Notes: generated by a model from the letters alone, not told the origin. A DNA stretch of 64,000 bases from JTS-RE37 sp041744575 (GCA_041744575.1 JBGTKP010000037.1:1-64000), one strand, 5' to 3'. Positions 1 to 8,633 are shown, counted from the first letter of the stretch. Translations and numbers: made by a program.

Positions 1-1
1 T

Positions 2-511
2 ACCTCATTGGGATTTGGTATTCCGACAGGATATGAGCCCAACGGGATCCTGTCTCTTGGAACAGGAGCTTTCACCACGGATCTCCACCTGGGGGGCCAC
101 TTGCAGCTTGAAGGCGGGTTTTTTACCACACTTGCTGCCGGCTACAGTCTGAGAGGGAAGGCAGATAATAATTTCGGAGGTGATGATTTTGATGTTCCCA
201 ATGCTTTTCTGGCCATAGGTAAGATCGGCTATGCCGCCTCTAAATTTTACGCTGCTGCCTGGGTTGATCACCAGGGCACCTCATCGGATGGAGTCGATAT
301 CGGCACCCCTGCCTTTACGGGTAATTTCCCGGAAACCCGTGTGAATTATACAAGGCTGGGACTTACCGGATTTGTTCCCCTTCGTCCGGCCTTCGGACTC
401 AGTGCCACTTATGGCACTGTGGTCGATGGAAGAAATGTAGGCAACACCCAATATGTTAATGTCGGGATTACCTTCACCATTGACACGCTTTCCAATCCGA
501 ACACCCCCTAA
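2..511 (+). CDS. Outer-membrane beta-barrel protein, C-terminal part
   Basis: The gene enters from the left edge, so its start and signal peptide are not visible; the reading frame is open from base 2. The visible ~169 residues alternate polar and hydrophobic residues with many Gly, Tyr and Phe, and end in a strand of the type NVGITFTI followed by a short tail, which is typical of an outer-membrane barrel. It resembles the phenol-degradation MetA-like or generic transporter barrels, but the family cannot be fixed from this fragment. No terminator with a clear T-tract follows it. Confidence 0.6.
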   Translation, partial: TSLGFGIPTGYEPNGILSLGTGAFTTDLHLGGHLQLEGGFFTTLAAGYSLRGKADNNFGGDDFDVPNAFLAIGKIGYAASKFYAAAWVDHQGTSSDGVDIGTPAFTGNFPETRVNYTRLGLTGFVPLRPAFGLSATYGTVVDGRNVGNTQYVNVGITFTIDTLSNPNTP

Positions 512-763
512 AGACCCCTTCCTTAACTTTTTAAAGCATCCCTTGTTCTTTTCTGCGCAGGACCGCGCTTGATCGATGTCGTGCTTTGCCCACAAAACAT
601 TTTCGACAAATAATTTCTGTGAAATACGCCAAATCACGGAGATAATGCTTCCCCGTAGTATTTGGTCAGAATTATTCCCTTGTTGATCTAATAATCTGAA
701 CAGATCACAGGCTTAGTGCGATTTTTGTACTGTTAATAGCATTTAATTTAAAGATTTGAGCGT

Positions 764-934
764 ATGGAAACAGTATTACTTTTTAAAGAGATCTATTTGG
801 AAGCTTTCAGGAATTTGGGAAATTATATTCTTAAAAACTATCTTAAGATCTACGCCTGGTTCAGTTTTTCGCTGTTCTTTTTGGCATTGTATGCACTTAT
901 ATTCAGGATAACTACTGGTTTCGCCTTCGATTAA
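764..934 (+). CDS. Small conserved single-pass membrane protein (56 aa)
   Basis: This 56-residue protein starts METVLLFKEIYLEAF and ends FRITTGFAFD. An amphipathic N-terminal helix rich in aromatic residues is followed by one strongly hydrophobic segment at about residues 30-48. The pattern matches a small family common in Flavobacteriia that I recall as DUF6747, but I cannot verify the name. The function is unknown. It is followed 42 bp later by another tiny membrane protein and then a strong terminator, so the two probably form one short transcript. Confidence 0.6.
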   Translation: METVLLFKEIYLEAFRNLGNYILKNYLKIYAWFSFSLFFLALYALIFRITTGFAFD

Positions 935-976
935 GGGCGATGTAGAAGGAATGTGATACAAATCACTTTAGATGAA

Positions 977-1099
977 ATGAACACGCTGGTTAGAAACCTT
1001 AAATGGTTACGAAGTGAGATGGCCATACAGTATGGCAGAATTCTCCTGGGAGTATATGTGCTGGCAACCCTTGTATTTCTTTACACACACCTGGCATAA
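977..1099 (+). CDS. Tiny putative membrane protein (40 aa)
   Basis: The predicted product has a basic N-terminus (MNTLVRNLKWLRSE) followed by one hydrophobic segment (about residues 22-38) ending YTHLA. It sits between the 56-aa membrane protein and a strong intrinsic terminator, which supports a transcript ending here. An overlapping reading in another frame (from 1014) has a less protein-like composition and runs through the terminator, so it was not chosen. No family was recognised. Confidence 0.4.
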   Translation: MNTLVRNLKWLRSEMAIQYGRILLGVYVLATLVFLYTHLA

Positions 1100-1115
1100 C
1101 CCCTTTTTTCCTATA

Positions 1116-1141
1116 CCCCCGGTCAAACCCCGGGGGTTTTT
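1116..1141 (+). terminator. Intrinsic terminator after the small membrane genes
   Basis: CCCCCGG pairs with CCGGGGG across a 7-nt loop and is followed directly by five T residues. It ends the short upstream transcript before the polymerase cassette. Confidence 0.85.
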
Positions 1142-1154
1142 CATATTCTTTTAT

Positions 1155-1188
1155 ATGGAAATAATCCATAAAAATGGAAATAATCCAT
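1155..1188 (+). promoter_or_regulatory. Twin identical palindromic operators upstream of the Pol IV/DnaE cassette
   Basis: The 15-bp dyad ATGGA-AATAA-TCCAT occurs twice, at 1155-1169 and 1174-1188, with centres 19 bp apart. The second copy ends 22 bp before the Pol IV start codon. Two perfect copies at this place are what a dimeric repressor binding in tandem would need. A LexA/S24-type damage repressor is the natural candidate because it is known to control such cassettes, but that is inference: no repressor gene lies next to it here. Confidence 0.7.
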
Positions 1189-1210
1189 ATATTAGCTTCT
1201 TTAAAAAGAG

Positions 1211-2425
1211 ATGCAAAAGACGATACTTCACCTGGACCTGGATACTTTTTTTGTATCCGTAGAGCGGCTTATCAACAGGGAACTGCGCAACAAGCCTTTG
1301 CTGGTAGGCGGCACCAGTGACAGGGGGGTGGTGGCTGCCTGCAGTTATGAAACGCGTGGCTTTGGGGTGCATTCCGGCATGCCGATGAAAATGGCGAAGG
1401 AATTGTGTCCGGAGGCAATTGTTATAAAAGGCAATGCCGGGACCTACAGCAAACACTCCGATACGGTTACCGATATCATCCGCGAAAAAGTACCGCTGTT
1501 TGAAAAATCCAGCATTGATGAATTCTACGCGGATCTTTCGGGCATGGATCGCTTTTTCGGGTGTTATCAGTATGCTTCCGAACTTCGGAAAACCATTATC
1601 CGCGAAACGGGCCTCCCTATTTCCTTTGGGCTTTCTGTTAATAAAGTTGTTTCCAAAGTGGCTACCAACGAAGCCAAGCCAAACAACCAGTTGAAAGTGG
1701 ACTCCGGCTATGAAAAGCCTTTTCTGGCTCCCCTGTCCATTAAGAAGATTCCAATGGTAGGGGATAAAACCTATCAGACCCTCAGGAACCTCGGATTGCG
1801 AAAAGTACAAACCGTGCAGGAGATGCCGATGGATCTGATGCAACGTGTGCTTGGCAGCAACGGGGCGGTTATATGGAAAAGAGCAAATGGTGTGGACGAT
1901 ACGCCGGTGATCCCTTTTTGTGACCGGAAATCTATTTCTACCGAACGCACCTTTGATAAGGATACGATAGATGTTATGAAATTAAGAGGGATTCTCATCG
2001 CCATGACAGAGAACCTGGCCTACCAGTTGCGAAGGGGCGAAAAATTGACGGCCTGTATTGCCGTAAAAATCCGGTATTCCGATTTTAATACCTATTCCAG
2101 GCAGTTGCGGATCCCGTATACGAGCGCGGACCACATTCTGATCCCCACGATCCTTGACTTGTTCCGGGCCTTGTATAACAAGCGTTTGCTCGTTCGCCTG
2201 GTGGGGGTCAGGTTCAGCCACCTGGTACCGGGGAGTTATCAGATCAATCTTTTTGAAGATACGGAAGAAGCGCTGAACCTCTATATGGCCATGGACCGTA
2301 TCCGGGAACGCTACGGAGACAAAAGCGTATTGCGGGCTTCCGGTCTGGGCGCAAAAACCATTGGAAGGATGTATAATCCTTTTAACGGGCAACCCCCGGT
2401 ATTGCTGGCACACCGGAAACAGTAA
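1211..2425 (+). CDS. dinB: Y-family DNA polymerase IV
   Basis: A 404-aa translesion polymerase that inserts nucleotides opposite damaged bases. The palm motif HLDLDTFF carries metal ligands D9 and D11; the second catalytic motif SSIDEFYADL supplies D103 and E104. A GVSVNK-type motif (FGLSVNKVVSKVATN) and a helix-hairpin-helix region (IPMVGDKTYQTLRNLG) follow, then the little-finger domain. QINLF at 344-348 looks like a beta-clamp binding peptide. The gene is 18 bp upstream of a DnaE-type polymerase and behind twin dyads, so the pair is probably co-induced by DNA damage. Length is slightly above the family norm. Confidence 0.92.
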   Translation: MQKTILHLDLDTFFVSVERLINRELRNKPLLVGGTSDRGVVAACSYETRGFGVHSGMPMKMAKELCPEAIVIKGNAGTYSKHSDTVTDIIREKVPLFEKSSIDEFYADLSGMDRFFGCYQYASELRKTIIRETGLPISFGLSVNKVVSKVATNEAKPNNQLKVDSGYEKPFLAPLSIKKIPMVGDKTYQTLRNLGLRKVQTVQEMPMDLMQRVLGSNGAVIWKRANGVDDTPVIPFCDRKSISTERTFDKDTIDVMKLRGILIAMTENLAYQLRRGEKLTACIAVKIRYSDFNTYSRQLRIPYTSADHILIPTILDLFRALYNKRLLVRLVGVRFSHLVPGSYQINLFEDTEEALNLYMAMDRIRERYGDKSVLRASGLGAKTIGRMYNPFNGQPPVLLAHRKQ

Positions 2426-2443
2426 CCCTATGGAATTATACCG

Positions 2444-5400
2444 ATGTATCTCAACTGTCACACCTATTACAGCCTTCGTTACGGCACTTTTTCGGAACTT
2501 GAACTCCTGCAACTGGCTCAGGAGAACCATCTCAGCTGCCTGGCCCTTACTGACATCAATAATACCTCTGCAGGCCTCAATTTTGTTCGGAAAGCTTCTG
2601 AATATGGGATAAGACCCCTTTTGGGAATTGATTTCCGGAACGGGGTGAATCCCTGCTTTGTGGGGATCGCCAAAAGCAATGAGGGATATCGCGAATTGAA
2701 TGCATTTTTATCGGATCACCTGCACCATGAAAGAAAACTCCCCCTGAACGCCCCACCCTTTGCCGGGGCCTATGTCATATACCCCTTTGAGAAAGTGGTC
2801 CTTAATGATCAGATCACTTTTTCAGAAAACGAGTTTATCGGCATTTCCATTTCGGATTTGAAGCGATTGCCCTTTTCCCGCCTGAAAGAGCGCAAGGACA
2901 AACTCGTCGTGCTGCAGCCGGTAACATTCAGGAACAGGCGCGACTTTAATGCCCACCGGTTATTGAGGGCAATTGATAATAATTTGTTGTTGAGCAAGCT
3001 CTCTTCCGAGGAGGAAGCAGGGCAGGATGAAAAGATGTTCCCCGTGCAAAACCTTGCGGCTGCCTTTTCCGAATACCCCTTTATTCTTGAGAATACGGAA
3101 AGACTGATGAATTCCTGTAAGATCCATTTCGATTTTTCAGAGGACAGGATACCTCAGAACCAGCAGACCTACCTGACTTCGAAAAAAGCGGATGAGGAGT
3201 TGCTGGAAGATTTGTGCCTCAAAGGCCTGCCCTACAGATATCCGGAGGGCGGAGACCATATTCACGCCCGGCTTCAAAAGGAACTCTTTCTTATTAAGGA
3301 AAAGAATTTCGTATCCTATTTCCTGATCAACTGGGATATTGTCTCCTATGCCCGGAGTCAGGGTTTTTTTTATGTGGGTCGGGGCAGCGGGGCCAACAGT
3401 ATCGTTGCTTACCTCCTCAGAATTACCGATGTTGACCCGATAGAACTTGATTTGTATTTTGAGAGGTTCATCAATCTGTACAGGACCAATCCACCCGATT
3501 TTGATATCGATTTCTCCTGGAAGGACAGGGAGGAAATGACCCGGTATATATTTGACCGCTTTGCGCATGTAGCACTTCTCGGCACCTACGTAACATTTAA
3601 AGAGCGTGGCATTATCAGGGAACTGGGAAAGGTGTTCGGACTTCCAAAAGCAGAGATCGATTTTTTATGTGAAGGACATTACCAGCCTGCAAAGCTGGAT
3701 GAGGTTTCCCTGCTGGTGCTGAAATACGGGAAACTGATCATACATATGCCCAATTACCTCAGCATCCACGCAGGAGGTATCCTGATCAGTGAGAAACCGT
3801 TGCATTATTTTTCAGCGACCCACTTCCCGCCAAAAGGATTCCCTACCACCCAGTTTGATATGATCATCGCGGAAGATGTGGGCCTTTATAAATTTGATAT
3901 TCTCGCCCAGCGGGGCCTTGCAAAAATAAAAGAGACACTGGAAATCCTGCAATATAACCGGCCCGATGTATTTTCAGAAATAGATATTCACAATGTCAAG
4001 CAATTCAAGAAAGATCCGCAGATCAATGAAATGATAAGAACAGCACAGTGCATGGGATGTTTTTATGTGGAATCGCCGGCGATGCGGATGTTGCTTAAAA
4101 AATTGGAAGTGGATACCTACCTGGGACTGGTAGCCGCCAGTTCCATTATCCGCCCGGGGGTAGCAAAAAGCGGGATGATGCGGGAGTATATTCTCAGGCA
4201 CCGGGACAAAGAACGTGCCGTCCGGGAAGCGCACCCGGTCATGATGGATATCATGCCGGAAACCTACGGGGTCATGGTGTACCAGGAGGATGTGATCAAG
4301 GTGGCCCACTACTTTGCCGGGTTGAGCCTTGGGGAAGCCGATGTACTGCGGCGGGGGATGAGCGGAAAATTCCGCTCCAGGGATGAATTCCGGAAGGTAA
4401 GAGATACCTTCCTGGGAAACTGTGCAAAAAAAGGATATGATGAACACCTTGTATCAGAAATCTGGAATCAGATTGCCAGTTTCGCGGGTTTTGCCTTTGC
4501 CAAAGGCCACTCCGCATCCTATGCGGTGGAAAGCTACCAAAGCCTTTTTTTAAAGACCTATTATCCCCTGGAGTATATGGTGGCGGTACTCAATAATGGA
4601 GGCGGGTTTTACCGAACTGAATTCTATGTACATGAGGCCCGAATGCAGGGGGCGGCTATTCACCCGCCCTGTATTAACAGGAGCACTGCGGTTAATTGCA
4701 TCTGTGGGACCGATATTTACCTCGGATACCTGTACCTGAGAGAGCTGGAGACGAGGGTGGTGGACCGGATCCTCAGGGAACGGCAGTTACATGGAGATTT
4801 CTCTTCCCTGGAGGATTTTCTTGACCGGGTGCCTGTCTCCATTGAACAGGTAAGCATTCTGATCCGTATGGATGCCTTCCGGTTCACCGGGATCAATAAG
4901 CATGAATTACTCTGGCAGGCGCACCTGTTTCTTTCCAGTGGGAATACCGTGGATCATCCCAAATTATTTCCCCCTGTGCACCAGGATTTTGAAATCCCGA
5001 AACTATATACCACGGATATGGAAACCGCATATACCCAATTGGAATTACTCGGATTTTGCCTCTGCAATCCTTTTGAATTACTGGCAAACCCTCCCGCCAA
5101 CATAAATGGCAGCAGACACCTGCAAGATTACCTGAACAGGCATATCGATATCTATGGCTACCTGGTCACAGTGAAGAATACAAGTACCCACACGGGGAAA
5201 AGAATGTATTTCGCCACCCTGGTAGACCGGTATGGAGAAGTCTTTGATACCGTGCTCTTTCCTCCGGTAGCTGCCAAATATTATTTCCGGGGAAAAGGGA
5301 TTTACCGGGTTTATGGAAAAGTGGTCAGTGAATTCGGATTTCTGAGCATTGAAGTGATCAAGATGCAAAAACAGGATTATATCCCGGATCCGAGGTACGC

Positions 5401-5470
5401 TGAAATGAAAACAAGTACAAAACTGCTCAGGCAACGTGAGGATGCCCAGACAGATAACAAAAAAGAATAA
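2444..5470 (+). CDS. DnaE-type (error-prone class) DNA polymerase III alpha subunit
   Basis: A 1008-aa C-family polymerase, much shorter than the replicative enzyme encoded at 58.4-62.7 kb. An N-terminal PHP domain is present but degenerate: the usual HxH is CHTYY (H6, Y8) and the usual TDH is TDINN (D37, I38), so metal binding and any PHP proofreading are probably lost. Catalytic aspartates lie in PDFDIDFS at about residues 350-357, preceded by the GRGSGANS motif. Tandem helix-hairpin-helix and a C-terminal OB fold (IDIYGYLVTVKN to SIEVIKM) follow. It sits downstream of Pol IV in the same direction, as in the known Pol IV/ImuB-like plus DnaE2/ImuC-like mutagenesis cassettes; a role in translesion synthesis is inferred from this. 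Confidence 0.88.
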   Translation: MYLNCHTYYSLRYGTFSELELLQLAQENHLSCLALTDINNTSAGLNFVRKASEYGIRPLLGIDFRNGVNPCFVGIAKSNEGYRELNAFLSDHLHHERKLPLNAPPFAGAYVIYPFEKVVLNDQITFSENEFIGISISDLKRLPFSRLKERKDKLVVLQPVTFRNRRDFNAHRLLRAIDNNLLLSKLSSEEEAGQDEKMFPVQNLAAAFSEYPFILENTERLMNSCKIHFDFSEDRIPQNQQTYLTSKKADEELLEDLCLKGLPYRYPEGGDHIHARLQKELFLIKEKNFVSYFLINWDIVSYARSQGFFYVGRGSGANSIVAYLLRITDVDPIELDLYFERFINLYRTNPPDFDIDFSWKDREEMTRYIFDRFAHVALLGTYVTFKERGIIRELGKVFGLPKAEIDFLCEGHYQPAKLDEVSLLVLKYGKLIIHMPNYLSIHAGGILISEKPLHYFSATHFPPKGFPTTQFDMIIAEDVGLYKFDILAQRGLAKIKETLEILQYNRPDVFSEIDIHNVKQFKKDPQINEMIRTAQCMGCFYVESPAMRMLLKKLEVDTYLGLVAASSIIRPGVAKSGMMREYILRHRDKERAVREAHPVMMDIMPETYGVMVYQEDVIKVAHYFAGLSLGEADVLRRGMSGKFRSRDEFRKVRDTFLGNCAKKGYDEHLVSEIWNQIASFAGFAFAKGHSASYAVESYQSLFLKTYYPLEYMVAVLNNGGGFYRTEFYVHEARMQGAAIHPPCINRSTAVNCICGTDIYLGYLYLRELETRVVDRILRERQLHGDFSSLEDFLDRVPVSIEQVSILIRMDAFRFTGINKHELLWQAHLFLSSGNTVDHPKLFPPVHQDFEIPKLYTTDMETAYTQLELLGFCLCNPFELLANPPANINGSRHLQDYLNRHIDIYGYLVTVKNTSTHTGKRMYFATLVDRYGEVFDTVLFPPVAAKYYFRGKGIYRVYGKVVSEFGFLSIEVIKMQKQDYIPDPRYAEMKTSTKLLRQREDAQTDNKKE

Positions 5471-5506
5471 AAGAACGCAGGTATTCAAAAGGGAAGTTCA
5501 AAACTA

Positions 5507-5539
5507 AAAAGGGCCCTGTCTTAGCAACAGGACCCTTTT
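5507..5539. terminator. Bidirectional terminator between dnaE-like gene and galK
   Basis: AAAAGGG-C-CCTGT pairs with ACAGG-A-CCCTTTT around a short loop, giving A/T tracts on both sides. It lies 37 bp after the polymerase stop and can also stop leftward transcription of galK. Confidence 0.8.
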
Positions 5540-5682
5540 ACGAGAACACTATATGAAAATGAAAAAATTAACTTTCTGAAGATTACATGATAAATGTATG
5601 GCAAGTGATCCGGTCCGGAAAACAAATGATGTGTAAGACCCGGAAGTTGTGGTATAGGGCCGGAAACCCTCTGAATAGACAA

Positions 5683-6807
5683 TCATAAGGCCCGGATGGT
5701 CGTCCCCGCAGCGGGCCGGCCTTCGAAGGAAGTCAGTGTAATTCCGAAAATTTCCTGATATGCTTTGGAGACCGCCTCTGTATATGCCTCTATGGCATCT
5801 TCCTGAATCAGATGCAGAACACATCCGCCAAAGCCACCGCCCATTTGCCTGGCTCCGAGCACCTCGGGATATTTTCCGGAAAAAGTGACCAGAAAGTCCG
5901 ATTCAGGACAGCTTATTTCATATAGGGTGCTCAACCCTTCATGACCTTCATATAACAACTTTCCCACACGGGGCATATCATTGGTACGCAATGCTTCGAC
6001 CATATCCAATACCCTTTGATTTTCTTCGATAATAAATTTGCACCGATGAAATACCAGGGTATTCATCTCATCGGAAGAGGCCATCAGCATCTCAATGGAA
6101 ACATCCCTTAAAGCCTGAACCTCCGGATGGCTCTTTTGTAAAATAACCACACCCTGCTCGCATTCCTTTCGTCGGGTAGCATACTCACTACCGGTAAGCG
6201 TATGGGTCACATGGGTATTTAATAAAAGGATCGTATATGGTCGGATGTTGATCGGGATATGGGTATGGGTAAGTGACCGGCAATCGAGCAACATGACGTG
6301 GTCTGCCCTGCTCATAACGGATGCAAACTGGTCCATGATCCCACAGGGCATCCCTACATAATTATGTTCTGCATTCCGGGCCAAAACCACCAGTTCCTTC
6401 CGAGGCAGGCCCAATCTGAACAATTCATTCAGACCGAACGCAAGACCACACTCCAGGGCAGCGCTGGAACTTACCCCGGAGCCCTCTGGTATGGTACTGT
6501 AAAGATGACAATCGAATCCCCGGAGCCTGTCACTCCTCATGGTCAGTTCCTCTAATACCCCAAGAATATAATTTTCCCAGGGAACGGCACTCCTGCGAAG
6601 GCTATGGAGATCTGCTTCCATGGATTGCTGGAAATTGGCGCTGTGGATCCGGCAAAGATGATCCGATTCATTCTTTCGGAATTTGAAGGTGATTTTTTTA
6701 TCGATGGCCGCGGGCAGAACATACCCCATATTGTAATCCGTATGTTCCCCGATCAGGTTGATTCTTCCGGGAGATTCAATGATCAGTTCTGGGATGAAAG
6801 GTTCCAT
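5683..6807 (-). CDS. galK: Galactokinase
   Basis: A 374-aa GHMP kinase that phosphorylates galactose to galactose-1-phosphate, the entry step of the Leloir pathway, in the cytoplasm. The signature GRINLIGEHTDYN is at residues 14-26, the ATP loop PEGSGVSSSAALE at about 107-119, the catalytic aspartate in GIMDQF at D159, and the third GHMP motif MGGGFGG near the C-terminus. The length is normal. No other Leloir gene is adjacent in this window; it stands between a terminator and the GntR-type regulator, which is on the same strand. Confidence 0.93.
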   Translation of the reverse strand: MEPFIPELIIESPGRINLIGEHTDYNMGYVLPAAIDKKITFKFRKNESDHLCRIHSANFQQSMEADLHSLRRSAVPWENYILGVLEELTMRSDRLRGFDCHLYSTIPEGSGVSSSAALECGLAFGLNELFRLGLPRKELVVLARNAEHNYVGMPCGIMDQFASVMSRADHVMLLDCRSLTHTHIPINIRPYTILLLNTHVTHTLTGSEYATRRKECEQGVVILQKSHPEVQALRDVSIEMLMASSDEMNTLVFHRCKFIIEENQRVLDMVEALRTNDMPRVGKLLYEGHEGLSTLYEISCPESDFLVTFSGKYPEVLGARQMGGGFGGCVLHLIQEDAIEAYTEAVSKAYQEIFGITLTSFEGRPAAGTTIRAL

Positions 6808-6988
6808 GTGCTTCTTTGTGGTGGATTTTATTGCGCCTGGCGGCGATGGTAACTATGCCGAAAATTTTCATGAAAATAGCAATCCTTTTGCACTCTTCCG
6901 GTATCCTTTCATTTTTTTGAAGAGGAGCAGGCTTTTAAATGAATGTTCAACGAAGTTCAGGGAACCCGTAGAAAGTCTCTCAAAAGGT

Positions 6989-7014
6989 AAAAGCCAGGCA
7001 CATACCTGGCTTTT
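6989..7014 (-). terminator. Terminator downstream of the GntR-type regulator
   Basis: AAAAGCCAGG pairs with CCTGGCTTTT across a 6-nt loop, flanked by A and T tracts. It lies about 180 bp past the stop of the leftward regulator gene and separates it from galK. Confidence 0.8.
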
Positions 7015-7097
7015 TGGGGAACTAACTTGGAAAAACTCAATTCATCTCTCTAACGCACCCCGGTAGTTTTATTTAAAGAACCCGGAAAGTGCAACTT

Positions 7098-7128
7098 AAA
7101 TAGCATACTATGATATACTATGCTATTT
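7098..7128. promoter_or_regulatory. 31-bp palindrome sharing a 20-bp motif with the susC promoter region
   Basis: AAATAGCATA and TATGCTATTT form perfect 10-bp arms around an 11-bp centre. Bases 7106-7125 match the reverse complement of 8521-8540 at 19 of 20 positions; the shared core carries two CTATG units 10 bp apart. The two sites bracket the GntR-type gene, which makes both of them candidate operators for it. It could also be a folded 3' transcript end, though it has no T-tract. Confidence 0.55.
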
Positions 7129-7196
7129 ATGCGAAAATAGCGCAATTTACTTTTCCGGAAAAGAAAAATTACATGATTCACTAATTCCTGTATGTT

Positions 7197-8282
7197 TTAA
7201 AGGGAATTTCTTTTGATAAGGTTCATGGGCATGATCACCTGAACCGTTTGTCCGCCTTTTATCTGATCTGCGGCCAACTTGGCCATATGATTAAAATCTG
7301 TGGAGATCGTTGTGATTCCTCCGAAAATAATTTCCTTCACCACATGATCGTCGTGCGAGAGAATGCCTATATCACGACCAAGCTTATAATCCATATTCCG
7401 ACAATCCTTTAATACATCCCACAGATAGGTATCACTTATAAAAAAATAGAGATTCCCTTCTATGAGAGAACCCGGTTTGTATTTTTTTACCACCTCACCA
7501 TTCAACCCGAATTCAGAAACAAATCGGTTAAAAGTGTTCTTTATTTCTACAGGCGAATCAAAGGAAGAGTCCACAAAAATGAATTTTTTATACTTCCTGA
7601 TATCTTCCAGTAGTTCAACAAGTTTAAGATAGGTGTTGCTTTCGAATTCCTGTGAAATGTAGGAGTAGGCCGGAGAGAGTTCCAGGAAGCGATCTACAAT
7701 GAGCAGTTTGTCCGGCGACAGGGTATGTAAGAGTGGAATGATCCCGGGCTCGGGAATGGGTGCAATTACATATTTGCCATATTTTCCGCGGATGTTGGAA
7801 AAAATAGTCTCAAAAATGGCCGGGTTATTATGGTGAAAGAAAACATCAATATGAAAACGTTTCCCAAGCTCCTTTCGAAAAGTATTATAAAATTCTTCCT
7901 GAAAACGCTGGAAGGCAAAAAGCAACAGCGCGACCCTCAGGGTGATTTTTGTTTCATCACTTATAATGAAATAACCCTTTAATTTTATAGACTCCACCAG
8001 GCCCCGCGCCTTAAGTTCCTCATAGGCATTGACTATAGTTTTTCTGGCATAGCCAATTTCCCGGACCATCTGATTGATAGAAGGGAGCTGGTCGCCCCTT
8101 TTCAAAATCCCCTCGTCAATGGCGGCAATTACCCCCTGAACAAGATGCTCATGCTTTAAAAGCGCATGGTCCTGTTTAAATCTTAATAGAATCTCTAACA
8201 ATCCCATTGAAGACGTGCTAAGGTCGATAGATGGTTTCGAAGAGATAAGTGAATCCGGGATTCCCACAATTGTTTTTTGCAA
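7197..8282 (-). CDS. GntR-type regulator with LacI-like ligand-binding domain
   Basis: A 361-aa transcription factor. A winged-helix GntR DNA-binding domain lies at about residues 36-105 (GDQLPSINQMVREIG; TIVNAYEELKARGLVES), followed by a periplasmic-binding-protein-like sensor domain of the LacI/GalR kind. This architecture is common in Bacteroidota beside SusCD loci. The gene is divergent from susC with 351 bp between starts, so it probably controls that locus. The start is uncertain: about 26 residues precede the usual N-terminus of the family, and M26 (MGLLEILLRF) is an alternative. The ligand is unknown. Confidence 0.85.
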   Translation of the reverse strand: MQKTIVGIPDSLISSKPSIDLSTSSMGLLEILLRFKQDHALLKHEHLVQGVIAAIDEGILKRGDQLPSINQMVREIGYARKTIVNAYEELKARGLVESIKLKGYFIISDETKITLRVALLLFAFQRFQEEFYNTFRKELGKRFHIDVFFHHNNPAIFETIFSNIRGKYGKYVIAPIPEPGIIPLLHTLSPDKLLIVDRFLELSPAYSYISQEFESNTYLKLVELLEDIRKYKKFIFVDSSFDSPVEIKNTFNRFVSEFGLNGEVVKKYKPGSLIEGNLYFFISDTYLWDVLKDCRNMDYKLGRDIGILSHDDHVVKEIIFGGITTISTDFNHMAKLAADQIKGGQTVQVIMPMNLIKRNSL

Positions 8283-8489
8283 CGTTGGATATTATCGGTA
8301 GATTCCTTTATTTTCATGAGCAAATAAATATGAAACTTGACTCCCTTAGGAACAGGCTGGCTGCACTGAAAGCCGATACGATTGCCAACGCAATTCATTG
8401 CTATTTTTAACAACCATGAATTGGCATCTATTCGGGAAAAGTAACGAAATTTTGATAATGAAATATATTTTCTCGGCGTATACTTTAAT

Positions 8490-8505
8490 ATACTAACTTT
8501 AGTAT
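8490..8505. promoter_or_regulatory. 16-bp palindrome in the susC/GntR divergent promoter
   Basis: ATACTAA and TTAGTAT are perfect inverted arms around a central CT. The sequence sits 128 bp upstream of the susC start codon. Its half-site differs from that of the neighbouring 8521-8540 motif. Confidence 0.5.
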
Positions 8506-8520
8506 TACATTTGATTGGGG

Positions 8521-8540
8521 TAGCATAGTGTATCATAGTA
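8521..8540. promoter_or_regulatory. Candidate GntR-type operator upstream of susC
   Basis: The 20-bp sequence TAGCATAGTG-TATCATAGTA is, in reverse complement, 19/20 identical to 7106-7125 on the other side of the regulator gene. It lies 93 bp before the susC start codon, a plausible place for control of the SusCD operon. Confidence 0.55.
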
Positions 8541-8633
8541 CATTTTTAACTGGCTTTAATAAATGGGGAACTGATCTCACTTTTTTCTGCTTCTGAATTG
8601 CCTTAAAATAACTAACTCTAAACCTCTTAAATT

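Larger units (their letters stand above)
6808..7196. other. Intergenic region between galK and the GntR gene
   Basis: No protein-like reading frame is convincing. The region holds a terminator (6989-7014) and a large palindrome (7098-7128), listed separately. The galK promoter should lie between 6808 and about 6985; no clear promoter box was identified. Confidence 0.6.
8283..8633. other. Divergent promoter region between the GntR gene and susC
   Basis: A 351-bp intergenic region with no convincing gene. It carries two operator-like sequences (8490-8505 and 8521-8540) within 145 bp of the susC start. Both divergent promoters should lie here, but I could not assign -33/-7 boxes with confidence. 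Confidence 0.6.

Noticed and set aside
1014..1262. 82-codon open frame overlapping the tiny membrane gene and dinB start
   Set aside because: It runs through a strong terminator and the operator dyads and has a poor protein composition.
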